From Streptomyces roseolus (GTDB taxonomy: Bacteria; Actinomycetota; Actinomycetes; Streptomycetales; Streptomycetaceae), in the NCBI RefSeq assembly GCF_014649855.1, contig NZ_BMTV01000030.1:1-64000 (forward strand): a stretch of DNA of 64,000 nucleotides, in the 5' to 3' direction. Both the position numbers and the translations under genes were made by a program. The notes beneath the pieces are model-generated. The model saw only the letters and a list, made by a program, of their open reading frames with translations. It made no database searches and was not told the DNA's origin. Of the stretch, positions 8,908 through 18,234 are shown piece by piece (position 1 is the stretch's first letter; each line of letters opens with the position of its first letter).

Positions 8908-9196
8908 CCCCGTCGTCCTCGATCTGCGCGGCGTCACCGACAAGGCGGGCTTCATGGACCGCTGCGCGGACGCGCTCGGCCTGCCGGACTGGTTCGGCCG
9001 CAACTGGGACGCGCTGGCCGAGAGCCTCGGCGAGCTGCCCCGGCCCGTCGCCGTCGTGGTGACCCACTGGCAGGCGTACGCGCGCCATGCCCCGCGTGAC
9101 TGGGACCTCGCCCGGGAGGTGTTCGCGACGGCCGTCGAGGAGTCCGGCGAGCGGCTCTCGGTGCTGGTCGCCCTGGGACCGGAAGGGGAGGAGTGA
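8894..9196 (+). CDS. barstar-family ribonuclease inhibitor
   Basis: The 100-residue protein matches barstar in size and key features: an N-terminal strand VVLDLRGV, then the inhibitory helix and loop LPDWFGRNWDALAESL, which in barstar plugs the RNase active site. It has no signal peptide, so it would act in the cytoplasm on unexported enzyme. The gene overlaps the ribonuclease gene by 14 bases in another frame (ATG 8894), which implies coupled translation and a fixed partner. The two genes form a self-protection module. A 158-bp gap with direct repeats follows. Confidence 0.92.
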   Translation: MRLDDPVVLDLRGVTDKAGFMDRCADALGLPDWFGRNWDALAESLGELPRPVAVVVTHWQAYARHAPRDWDLAREVFATAVEESGERLSVLVALGPEGEE

Positions 9197-9224
9197 GGCG
9201 CGGTCGGCGCGGCGCGTACACCGT

Positions 9225-9257
9225 GGGGAGTACGGCGTGCGCCGGGGGAGTACGCCG
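9225..9257 (+). promoter_or_regulatory. direct repeats upstream of DUF998 and two-component genes
   Basis: GGGGAGTACGGCG (9225-9237) and GGGGAGTACGCCG (9245-9257) agree at 12 of 13 positions and start exactly 20 bp apart, about two helical turns. A -10-like TAGCGT follows at 9301-9306. The arrangement fits binding by a dimeric response regulator such as the one encoded at 11339. Confidence 0.55.
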
Positions 9258-9354
9258 GGATGTCGGCGGGCGGGGGACGCGGGCGGGGGAGCCGGGTTCC
9301 TAGCGTGAGGGCCGTCGGGCGGAAGCGCCGCCCCGCACCGTCCGGAGGTTCCTC

Positions 9355-9996
9355 GTGCAGACCCGCTCCCCGTCCTCCTCCTCGTCCGCCGTCGTCGCCG
9401 GGGTCGGTGCCGCCGTGGCCGGGATCGCCGCCGCCGACCTGCTGAACCCGGGGTACAGCCCGGTCACCGAGGTGATCAGCCGGTACGTCAACGGGACCGC
9501 CGGATGGCTGGTCACCGCCGCCCTGCTGCTGATCGCCGGGGCGTCCGCCCTCCTCCTCGCCCTGCTGCGGCGCGCCGGGGCGCCGCGGGCCGGCCGGTGG
9601 GCGGTGGGGGTGTGGGCCGTCGGCGTCCTGGTCGCCGGGGTGTTCCCGGCCGACCCGCCCGGGCGGTGGAGCCGGCCCTCCGCCTCGGACCTCGTCCACG
9701 GCACCGCCGCCGCCCCCGCCTTCCTGGCGCTGCCCGTGGCCGCGCTGGTGCTGCACCGGTGGCTGGCCCGGCGCCGGCCGAGCGCCGCCCGGGCGCTGCG
9801 GGCCGTGCTCGTCACCTCGCTCGTCTCGACCGGCGCGCTGCTGGTCTGCCTGGTCGACGTGATGGACGGGCCCTCGCTCGGCACGGCCGCCGTGCCCACC
9901 GTCGTGGGGCTCGTCGAGCGGGTCGCCTTCGGCACCGCCCTGGTCTGGGTGGCGCTCGCCGCCGTCGCCGCCGCGCGGCCGCAGGACCGCGCGTGA
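9355..9996 (+). CDS. DUF998 family membrane protein
   Basis: A 213-residue integral membrane protein with about six hydrophobic segments (near residues 12-30, 48-70, 80-98, 120-140, 155-175 and 183-205). The motifs SPVTEVISRYVNGTAGW and FPADPPGRWS are typical of DUF998, whose function is unknown. The GTG at 9355 has the ribosome site GGAGG 10 bases upstream. It precedes a histidine kinase by 47 bp and its promoter carries paired direct repeats, so it probably belongs to the regulon or operon of that two-component system. A role in sensing or in responding to membrane stress would be speculation. Confidence 0.85.
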   Translation: MQTRSPSSSSSAVVAGVGAAVAGIAAADLLNPGYSPVTEVISRYVNGTAGWLVTAALLLIAGASALLLALLRRAGAPRAGRWAVGVWAVGVLVAGVFPADPPGRWSRPSASDLVHGTAAAPAFLALPVAALVLHRWLARRRPSAARALRAVLVTSLVSTGALLVCLVDVMDGPSLGTAAVPTVVGLVERVAFGTALVWVALAAVAAARPQDRA

Positions 9997-10043
9997 GGCC
10001 CGAACGGCCCTGGCCGCGGGCGGGAGTTGGGCAGAATGGGCAG

Positions 10044-11333
10044 GTGAGCGACGAGCGTGCCCTCCGGGGCGGGTGGAGCGGTGGGGCGGGGGCGGACGGG
10101 GGACCGGCGGCCACGCGCGCCGCCGGGGCCGTACGGGGCGCCGCGGCGGTCGTGACGGCGGTCGCCGTGGTCACCGCCGAGGCCCTGGCGGGCGACGGCC
10201 CGCTTCTGGCCGGCGCGGTGCCGTACGGGCTCGGGCTCGCCGCCCTGGTCCTCGTGGCCGGCCGGTGGCCGCGCGCCGCCCTCCTGGCGAGCGTCCAGAC
10301 CGTCATCGCCTTCCGCGGCGCCGGGATGTCGGACGTGGGCTGGATCTGGCCCGCCTCCGCCGCGTACTTCCTCGTCGCGGCGGGGACCGGGACCGGGCGC
10401 ACACCGGACGAGGAGGGGAAGCGGCTCGGCCCGCCGCCGCGGCGGGTGCCGCGCGGGCTCGCCTTCGCCGTCGCCGTCGGCGTCCTCCAGGTCGTCTTCG
10501 CGGCGAACTGGGAGCGGTACGTCGCCGGGCTCGACGGCCGGGAGGCCGTCGCCGAACTCGGCGCCGAGACCCTCTGGCTCGCCCTCGTCCTGGCCGCCGC
10601 GACCGCTTGGCGCAACGGCCGCAACTGGCGCCGCGAGGAGGCGGCCGGCCGCGAACGCGCCGCCCGGGAGCGGGCGGCGGAGGCCCGGCGGCGGGCCGAG
10701 GCGGAGCGGCTCCGGATCGCCCGCGAGCTGCACGACGTGGTCGCGCACACCCTGACCGTCGTCGGCGTGCAGCTGCGGGTGGCCGTCGAGGCCCTCGACG
10801 ACGAGCCGGCGGAGGCGCGGGCCGCGCTGCGGACCGCGCAGGAGGTCCGGGCGACCGCCGTCGCCGACCTGCGCGCGCTCCTCGGCGTCCTGCGCGACCC
10901 CGGGGAGGAACCGGGCGCGATGGAGCTCGCCCCGGGGCGGGGACTCGACGGCGTCGCCGACCTCGTGGAGGGCGTACGGGCCGCCGGACTCCAGGCGGCC
11001 GTCGAGACCGAGGGCGACCCGGCCGGGGTCCCGGCGCCCGTCGCGCTCGCCGTCTACCGGATCGTCCAGGAGTCGCTGACCAACGCGGTGCTGCACTCCG
11101 GCGGCACCCGCGTCGACGTCCGGCTGCGGTACGGCCCCGGGGCCGTCCGCGTCGAGATCGCCGACGACGGCACCGGGACCGGCACCGGGGACGGGGCCGA
11201 CACGCGGGCGGGCGGCGGCCACGGGGTCGCCGGGATGCGGGAGCGGGTCTCCGTCCTCGGCGGAGAGTTCGCCTCCGGGCCGGGCGAGCACGGCGGACAC
11301 ACCGTCCGGGCCGTGATTCCTGTGCCAAGCTGA
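10044..11333 (+). CDS. two-component sensor histidine kinase (NarL/DesK-like class)
   Basis: The 429-residue kinase has an N-terminal membrane region (hydrophobic stretches near residues 28-47, 52-72, 76-92, 101-113, 138-153 and 175-188), a charged coiled segment (about 190-225), and a HisKA_3 dimerisation domain with the phospho-acceptor His230 in ARELHDVVAHTL. The ATPase domain shows the N box QESLTNAVLHSG, the G1 box EIADDGTG and GHGVAGMRERV. The GTG at 10044 was chosen because it precedes the first hydrophobic helix and sits 47 bp after the DUF998 gene. The response regulator gene begins 5 bases after the stop, so the two are co-expressed. The stimulus is unknown. Confidence 0.92.
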   Translation: MSDERALRGGWSGGAGADGGPAATRAAGAVRGAAAVVTAVAVVTAEALAGDGPLLAGAVPYGLGLAALVLVAGRWPRAALLASVQTVIAFRGAGMSDVGWIWPASAAYFLVAAGTGTGRTPDEEGKRLGPPPRRVPRGLAFAVAVGVLQVVFAANWERYVAGLDGREAVAELGAETLWLALVLAAATAWRNGRNWRREEAAGRERAARERAAEARRRAEAERLRIARELHDVVAHTLTVVGVQLRVAVEALDDEPAEARAALRTAQEVRATAVADLRALLGVLRDPGEEPGAMELAPGRGLDGVADLVEGVRAAGLQAAVETEGDPAGVPAPVALAVYRIVQESLTNAVLHSGGTRVDVRLRYGPGAVRVEIADDGTGTGTGDGADTRAGGGHGVAGMRERVSVLGGEFASGPGEHGGHTVRAVIPVPS

Positions 11334-11338
11334 CGATC

Positions 11339-12022
11339 ATGACGATCTCGGTACTCCTCGCCGACGACCAGGCCCTCGTCCGGGCCGGTTTCCGCAGCCT
11401 GCTCCGGCGGACCCGTGACATCGAGGTGGTCGGCGAGGCGGCCACCGGCGACGAGGCGCTGCGCGCCGTCCGCGAGCTGCGCCCCGACGTCGTCCTGATG
11501 GACATCCGCATGCCCGGGACGGACGGGCTGACCGCCACCGAGACCCTCACCCGGGACCCGGAACTCGCGGGCACCAGGGTCATCGTGCTGACCACCTTCG
11601 AGACCGACGAGTACGTCTTCGCGGCGCTCCGGGCGGGCGCCGGCGGCTTCCTCACCAAGGAGATCGAACCGGACGACCTGCGCCAGGCGATCCGGGCGGT
11701 CGCCGCCGGCGACGCCCTGCTCTCGCCGAGCGCGACCCGCCGGGTCGTCGCGGAGTTCGCCCACCGGGCACCCGCCACCACCGTCGCCGCGGAGCGGCTC
11801 ACCGCGCTCACCGCCCGCGAGCGCGAGGTGGTGGCCCTGGTCGCGGCCGGGCTCTCCAACGACCGGATCGCCGAACGGCTGGTGATCTCCCCGCTGACGG
11901 CCAAGACCCACGTCACCCGGGCGATCACCAAGCTCGGCGTGCGCGACCGGGTCCAGCTCGTCGTCCTCGCGTACGAGACGGGGCTGATCCGCCCCGGTCA
12001 CACCGCGGAGAGCGACGTGTGA
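11339..12022 (+). CDS. LuxR/NarL-family response regulator
   Basis: The 227-residue regulator has a receiver domain (residues 1-120) with acidic residues LLADDQ, the phosphorylated Asp55 in VVLMDIRMPG, the conserved Thr in VIVLTTFE and Lys in GFLTKEIEP, and a LuxR-type HTH at the C-terminus (about residues 155-215; LTAREREVVALVAAGLSN, then TAKTHVTRAITKLGV). It is the cognate partner of the kinase 5 bases upstream. It may bind the GGGGAGTACG direct repeats upstream of the DUF998 gene (inference). A hairpin terminator follows the stop. Confidence 0.94.
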   Translation: MTISVLLADDQALVRAGFRSLLRRTRDIEVVGEAATGDEALRAVRELRPDVVLMDIRMPGTDGLTATETLTRDPELAGTRVIVLTTFETDEYVFAALRAGAGGFLTKEIEPDDLRQAIRAVAAGDALLSPSATRRVVAEFAHRAPATTVAAERLTALTAREREVVALVAAGLSNDRIAERLVISPLTAKTHVTRAITKLGVRDRVQLVVLAYETGLIRPGHTAESDV

Positions 12023-13621
<1,599 letters not shown>

Positions 13622-13640
13622 GCCCCGGCCCGCCCGCGCC

Positions 13641-13673
13641 TGAACCCGCACCCGATGTAAGGGTGCGGGTTCA
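13641..13673. terminator. bidirectional terminator between guaB1 and SGNH hydrolase
   Basis: A perfect 13-bp stem (13641-13653 with 13661-13673, TGAACCCGCACCC) encloses a 7-nt loop GATGTAA, in the gap between two converging genes. Confidence 0.9.
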
Positions 13674-13716
13674 GACGCATGCGCGGAGGCAGCCGGGAGC
13701 GGCCGGGCACCGCGCC

Positions 13717-14712
13717 CTAGCGGAAGGCGGGCCCGAGGCGGGACAGGACCTTCGTGACCGCCTCGGCCAGGACGGCGTGGCCGGTGTCGTCGGGGTGGAG
13801 GCCGTCCGCCAGGTGCTCGGGGCCGAGGAGGGGACGGCCCGGCAGGACGAGGAGCCGGTCGTCGCCCTCCGACGCCAGCTCGCGGCCCGCGCGCTCCATC
13901 GCCCGCCGCAGCTCCGTCAGCGTCGCGCCCAGCGCGTTGCGGGCGTGCTCCGCGGCCGGGCGCAGCACGGGGGAGACCAGGAGGAGCGGGGTGCGGGGGT
14001 GGCCCCGCCGGACCAGCCCCACGAAGGAACGCACCGTCGCGTGCAGCCACTCGGGCGTCGCCGGCACCCGGTCCCAGCAGTTGGTGCCGAACGCCAGGGT
14101 GATCACGTCGCCCGGGAGCCGGGAGAGGTGCTCCGCCAGGACGAGTTCGCCGCGCGCCCCGCCCGCGTACCCGAGGTTCACCGGGTCGAGACCGAGCGCG
14201 CGCCCCGCCACCGCGGGCCAGGCGTGGGCCGGCCGGGTGGACCACCAGCCCTCGGTGATGGAGTCGCCGTGGACCAGCCACCGGGGCCGCGCGGGCGCGG
14301 GCGAGAGGGCCCCGCCGACGGCCCGGACGCCGCGCACGACGGGCGCCTGCGCCTCCGGCAGGTGGACGGTGAACTCCCCGCCGCCCGGCGGGAGTCGGAG
14401 CCGTACCGTGGTCTCCTCCGCGGGCTCCGCGCAGACCTCCCGCACACACCGTCCGTCCTGCCAGAGCGCGAACACGTGCCGCAGCGCGCGCAGTTCGTCG
14501 CCGGCCGGCGGAACGGCCGCCCGGTAGCGGAGTTCCACCGCCGAAGTGCCGGGCTCCGCGAGGAATTCGACCCGTACCCCGATCGGCAGCGCGGCCCGTT
14601 CCGCGACGTCCCAGGGCAGTCGGTCCAGGTCGGCGGGGTCGGCGCGGACCGCCCGGTCGCCGTCCCGCCAGGCCGTGCCGCGGAGGAAGGGCCCGGGTTC
14701 CAGCCAGCTCAC
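13717..14712 (-). CDS. SGNH/GDSL-family esterase or lipase
   Basis: A 331-residue protein with an N-terminal beta-rich domain (about residues 35-135, like the jelly-roll domain of carbohydrate esterases) and a C-terminal SGNH hydrolase fold. Block I is VHGDSITEG (Ser151), block III is LAFGTNCWD (Asn211), and block V is DGLHPDDTGH with the catalytic Asp and His near residue 310. The combination resembles acetyl-xylan or other carbohydrate esterases, although no signal peptide is visible at the N-terminus (MSWLEPGPFLRG), so a cytosolic site is likely. Substrate is unknown. It converges on guaB1 and is divergent from the amino acid permease. Confidence 0.85.
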   Translation of the reverse strand: MSWLEPGPFLRGTAWRDGDRAVRADPADLDRLPWDVAERAALPIGVRVEFLAEPGTSAVELRYRAAVPPAGDELRALRHVFALWQDGRCVREVCAEPAEETTVRLRLPPGGGEFTVHLPEAQAPVVRGVRAVGGALSPAPARPRWLVHGDSITEGWWSTRPAHAWPAVAGRALGLDPVNLGYAGGARGELVLAEHLSRLPGDVITLAFGTNCWDRVPATPEWLHATVRSFVGLVRRGHPRTPLLLVSPVLRPAAEHARNALGATLTELRRAMERAGRELASEGDDRLLVLPGRPLLGPEHLADGLHPDDTGHAVLAEAVTKVLSRLGPAFR

Positions 14713-14816
14713 TCGGCACCTCCGATCGGCCCGGTCCGGAGCGGCCCGGGCGGTGGGGAGTCACGGCATCGTCCAGGTTCCGTCCTGTCCCCTGATGTGT
14801 CGATTCATGCGGGGGC

Positions 14817-14911
14817 GCGCAATGTTTCCCCGTCCGGGCCGGAAGTGCGCAATGATCATTCGCCACTGCGCAACAACACTGCATTACGGATGCGAAGCGG
14901 AGCGCTAGGCT
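14817..14911 (+). promoter_or_regulatory. permease promoter with three GCGCAA sites
   Basis: GCGCAATG at 14817 and 14847 and GCGCAACA at 14868 precede a possible promoter: TTACGG at 14884-14889 and TAGGCT at 14906-14911 (16-bp spacer). The third site starts 16 bp before the -35 box. The same motif, spacing and distance recur upstream of the DavA-like gene (17221-17319). Lrp-family proteins bind such helically phased arrays, and an Lrp gene lies next to both promoters. The rest of the 341-bp gap (14713-15053) shows no gene. Confidence 0.65.
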
Positions 14912-15053
14912 CATCCCTCGTACCAGGAGTGGCGGGGACCGCCTGCTCGGCGGACTTCCTGCCCCCGTGGACTGCTTCGGCATGCCCGCGGAACCGGCAC
15001 GCGGCCGCCGCGATCCCCGTCGTACCGACAGGCAGCGATAAGGAGCCTCCGCA

Positions 15054-16535
15054 GTGCTGGATCACGGCGCAGCCCCACCGGTCGAGTCCCCGACCGCCCG
15101 CAAGACCCCCTTCCTGACCGCCCTCGTCCGCCGCAAGCCGGTGGAACGCCTGGTCGCGGAGGGTGGGCAGGGCGAGGGCGGCAGTCTCCGCCGCTCGCTC
15201 TCCATGTGGCAGCTGACGATGATCAGCATCGGTGCCACGCTCGGCACGGGCATCTTCGTCGTCCTCGGCGAGGCGGTCCCCGAGGCCGGTCCGGCCGTGA
15301 CGCTCGCCTTCGTCTTCGCCGGTCTCACCGCGCTCTTCTCGGCCCTCTCGTACGCCGAGCTGGCCGGCACCATCCCGGTCGCGGGCTCCTCCTACTCGTA
15401 TGCGTACGCAACGATGGGTGAGCTCATCGCCTGGGTCTGCGGCTGGTGCCTGATGCTGGAGTACGGCGTCTCGGTCGCCGCCGTCGCCGTCGGCTGGGGC
15501 GACTACCTGAACGAGCTGCTCGACGGCACGATCGGCGTCACCCTCCCCGCCGCGCTGAGCGCGCCGCCCGGCGAGGGCGGTGTCTTCAACCTGCCGGCCC
15601 TGATAGTCGTCGTCCTCGCGATGCTGTTCCTGCTCGGCGGCGCCAAGGAGTCGGCCCGCGCCAACACGATCATGGTCGTGGTGAAGATCGCCGCCCTGGT
15701 CCTCTTCTGCGCCGTCGGCTTCATGGGCTTCAAGTCCGGCAACTACTCCGACTTCATGCCGCTCGGCATGAGCAGCGTCGGCGCCGCCGGGGCCATCCTC
15801 TTCTTCTCGTACATCGGCTTCGACGCCGCCTCCACGGCCGGCGAGGAGGCGAAGAACCCCAAGCGCGACCTGCCCCGGGCGATCATGCTCTCGCTGGTCA
15901 TCGTCACCGCGCTGTACGTCCTCGTCGCGGCCGTCGCGGTCGGCGCCTGGGACTGGAAGAAGTTCGAGGGCACCGACGCCACCCTCGCCGCGATCATGAA
16001 CGACGTCACCGGCCAGAGCTTCTGGGGCACCCTGCTCGCCGCCGGCGCCGTGATCTCCATCGCCAGCGTGGTCCTCACCGTGCTCTACGGCCAGACCCGC
16101 ATCCTCTTCGCGATGGCCCGCGACGGCCTCGTCCCCAAGGTCTTCGGCAAGGTCGACGCCAAGACCGGCACCCCGCGCACCAACACCCTGATCGTCTCGC
16201 TGCTCTGCGGCGGCCTCGCGGCCGTCGTCCCGCTCGGCGAGCTGGTCAACGCCACCAGCATCGGCACGCTCTTCGCGTTCGCCCTGGTCAACATCGCCGT
16301 CGTGGTGCTCCGCTTCACCCGCCCCGACATGGAGCGCTCCTTCAAGGTGCCCTTCGGCCCGGTCTTCGCCGTCCTCGGCTTCCTCTGCTGCGGCTACAGC
16401 ATGTACAGCCTCGACCTGATCACCTGGGTGTACTTCGGTGCCTGGATGGCCGCGGGTCTCGTGTTCTACTTCCTGTACGGCATGCGCCGCTCCCGCCTGG
16501 TCACCGAGCCCGTGACCACCGACGCAGAGAAGTGA
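15054..16535 (+). CDS. APC-superfamily amino acid permease (cationic amino acid transporter type)
   Basis: The 493-residue membrane protein has about 12 transmembrane helices and the substrate-cation motif of APC transporters in the first one (ISIGATLGTGIFVVLGE). SYAYATMGELIAWVCGWCL and FFSYIGFDAASTAGEEAKNP are characteristic of the CAT/YfnA branch, which often carries lysine, arginine or other cationic and branched residues. The GTG at 15054 follows AAGGAG 8 bases upstream (15039-15044 region). An Lrp/AsnC regulator starts 10 bases after the stop in the same direction, and lysine-oxidising enzymes lie just beyond, so lysine is a reasonable substrate guess (inference). Confidence 0.9.
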   Translation: MLDHGAAPPVESPTARKTPFLTALVRRKPVERLVAEGGQGEGGSLRRSLSMWQLTMISIGATLGTGIFVVLGEAVPEAGPAVTLAFVFAGLTALFSALSYAELAGTIPVAGSSYSYAYATMGELIAWVCGWCLMLEYGVSVAAVAVGWGDYLNELLDGTIGVTLPAALSAPPGEGGVFNLPALIVVVLAMLFLLGGAKESARANTIMVVVKIAALVLFCAVGFMGFKSGNYSDFMPLGMSSVGAAGAILFFSYIGFDAASTAGEEAKNPKRDLPRAIMLSLVIVTALYVLVAAVAVGAWDWKKFEGTDATLAAIMNDVTGQSFWGTLLAAGAVISIASVVLTVLYGQTRILFAMARDGLVPKVFGKVDAKTGTPRTNTLIVSLLCGGLAAVVPLGELVNATSIGTLFAFALVNIAVVVLRFTRPDMERSFKVPFGPVFAVLGFLCCGYSMYSLDLITWVYFGAWMAAGLVFYFLYGMRRSRLVTEPVTTDAEK

Positions 16536-16545
16536 TCCACCCGTA

Positions 16546-17001
16546 GTGCGACTCAACGACCTCGACGAACGCATCGTCCACGCCCTCGCGGAAGACGCCC
16601 GCCGCAGCTACGCCGACATCGGCTCGCTCGTCGGTCTCTCCGCCCCCGCCGTGAAGCGGCGCGTGGACCGGCTCCGGGCCGAGGGCGCCATCACCGGCTT
16701 CACCGTACGGGTGGACCCGGCGGCGCTCGGCTGGGAGACGGAGGGCTTCGTCGAGATCTTCTGTCGCCACAACACCTCGCCGGACGACATCCGGCGAGGT
16801 CTGGAGCGGTATCCGGAGGTGGTGTCCGCGTCGACCGTCACCGGTGACGCGGACGCCGTCGTCCAGGTCTTCGCCTCCGACATGCGCCACTTCGAGCGCG
16901 TCCTGGAGCGGATCGCGGGCGAGCCCTTCGTGGAGCGCACCAAGTCCGTCCTGGTGCTCTCCCCGCTGCTGCGGCGCTTCTCCTCGGGATCGCCCGCCTG
17001 A
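16546..17001 (+). CDS. Lrp/AsnC-family transcriptional regulator
   Basis: The 151-residue protein has an N-terminal HTH (residues 1-55: LNDLDERIVHALAEDARRSY, then LSAPAVKRRVDRLRAEG) and a RAM effector domain (about 65-140). The amino acid-binding loop region reads VSASTVTGDADAVVQVFA. It starts with GTG 10 bases after the permease stop, so the two are co-transcribed. Such proteins bind DNA as octamers over several phased sites and respond to amino acids. The matching three-site arrays in front of the permease and of the DavA-like gene, on either side of this gene, make it the obvious candidate for controlling both (inference). Confidence 0.93.
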   Translation: MRLNDLDERIVHALAEDARRSYADIGSLVGLSAPAVKRRVDRLRAEGAITGFTVRVDPAALGWETEGFVEIFCRHNTSPDDIRRGLERYPEVVSASTVTGDADAVVQVFASDMRHFERVLERIAGEPFVERTKSVLVLSPLLRRFSSGSPA

Positions 17002-17051
17002 CGCGCCACCCGGCCGTGCCGTCGTGGGTCCACGGCAGCACGGGGAAGTCC

Positions 17052-17087
17052 CCGCCGCCCCGCACGGCCTTTCGTGCGGGGCGGCGG
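17052..17087 (+). terminator. terminator after the Lrp gene
   Basis: A perfect 15-bp stem (17052-17066 with 17073-17087; CCGCCGCCCCGCACG) encloses the loop GCCTTT. It separates the permease-lrp unit from the amidase-oxidase unit. Confidence 0.88.
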
Positions 17088-17220
17088 CGTCGCACGGCGG
17101 CACCTCGTCCGTCCGCGGGGCGGAGGCCGGCCGCGGCCCGGCCGGCGGGCCGTCGCGGCGGCGGACGATCCGGGGGTGAGCCGCCGGCCGCGGAGCGCGC
17201 ACGCCCCCGGTCCGGTCGCC

Positions 17221-17319
17221 GCGCAACGAATCGCCGCTCCGGTCGTACATCGCGCAACGGTTCGACGGTCGGTCCGCAACGGTCCCGTCTTGTCCGGGCC
17301 GAGCCCGGAACCGTACCGT
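17221..17319 (+). promoter_or_regulatory. davA-like promoter with three GCGCAA-type sites
   Basis: GCGCAACG at 17221 and 17252 and CCGCAACG at 17274 precede a possible promoter TTGTCC (17290-17295) - 18 bp - TACCGT (17314-17319). Site spacings are 31 and 22 bp, against 30 and 21 bp in the permease promoter, and the last site again starts 16 bp before the -35 box. This is the functional part of a 373-bp gap (17002-17374), whose only other signal is the terminator at 17052. Confidence 0.65.
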
Positions 17320-17374
17320 TTTGGACGTCTCCCGGAGACGCCCCTCCCTCCCCTCCGCCCCCACGAGGAACAGC

Positions 17375-18181
17375 ATGCCCACGGTGCGCACCGCCCTGCT
17401 CCAGAGCTCCGGACGGCTCGGTGACGTCACCGCCAACCTGCGGATCCTCGACGAGACCGCCGCCCGGGCCGCGGCCGCGGGCGCGGACGTGCTGCTCGCC
17501 CCCGAACTCTTCCTCACCGGCTACGCGATCGGCGCCGACATCGCCCGCCTCGCCGAGCCGTCCGACGGCCCCTCGGCCCGCGCGGTCGCGGAGATCGCCG
17601 CCCGCCACGGCCTCGCCGTCGGCTACGGCTACCCCGAGCGGGACACCGAGCGGCACGGCGTGATCTACAACGCGGCCGCGCTCTTCGGCGCCGACGGCGC
17701 CCCCCTCGCGCGGTACCGCAAGACCCACCTCTTCGGCGACTTCGAGCTGAAGTGGTTCACCCCGGGCGACGAGCCGCTCGTCCAGGCCCGCATCGGCGAC
17801 CTCACCGTCGGCCTGATGATCTGCTACGACGTCGAGTTCCCCGAGAACGTACGGGCGCAGGCGCTGGCCGGCACGGACCTCCTCCTCGTGCCGACCGCCC
17901 TCATGCACCCCGCCGAGATCGTGCCGCTCTCCGTCGTCCCGGTGCGCGCCTTCGAGAGCCAGATGTACATCGCGTACGCCAACCGCGCCGGCGCCGAGGG
18001 CGACTTCGAGTTCGTCGGGCTCTCCGTGCTCGCCGGCCCCGACGGCACCGCCCGGGCACGTGCCGGCCGCGGCGAGGACCTCGTCCTCGGCGACGTCGAC
18101 CCCGAGGCCCTGGCGGCCTCCCGCGCGGAGAACCCGTACCTCCGCGACCGCAGGCCGGGCCTGTACGGCTCCCTCGTCTGA
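17375..18181 (+). CDS. nitrilase-superfamily amidase, 5-aminovaleramidase (DavA) candidate
   Basis: The 268-residue C-N hydrolase has the full catalytic triad: Glu44 in APELFLTGY, Lys116 in RYRKTHLFG and Cys150 in LMICYDVEFPE. It lacks a signal peptide. ATG 17375 is preceded by GAGG and starts the conserved fold; in-frame sequence upstream is not protein-like. A flavoprotein closely resembling L-lysine 2-monooxygenase follows 53 bp downstream. In Pseudomonas putida the pair DavB-DavA turns lysine into 5-aminovaleramide and then 5-aminovalerate, and DavA is a nitrilase-family enzyme, so the same reaction is likely here. Other omega-amidase roles cannot be excluded from sequence alone. Confidence 0.85.
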   Translation: MPTVRTALLQSSGRLGDVTANLRILDETAARAAAAGADVLLAPELFLTGYAIGADIARLAEPSDGPSARAVAEIAARHGLAVGYGYPERDTERHGVIYNAAALFGADGAPLARYRKTHLFGDFELKWFTPGDEPLVQARIGDLTVGLMICYDVEFPENVRAQALAGTDLLLVPTALMHPAEIVPLSVVPVRAFESQMYIAYANRAGAEGDFEFVGLSVLAGPDGTARARAGRGEDLVLGDVDPEALAASRAENPYLRDRRPGLYGSLV

Positions 18182-18234
18182 GCCGCCCCCTCCCCCTTCC
18201 TCTCCCACCCCCCGCGCAAGGAGTCCGCACCCCC

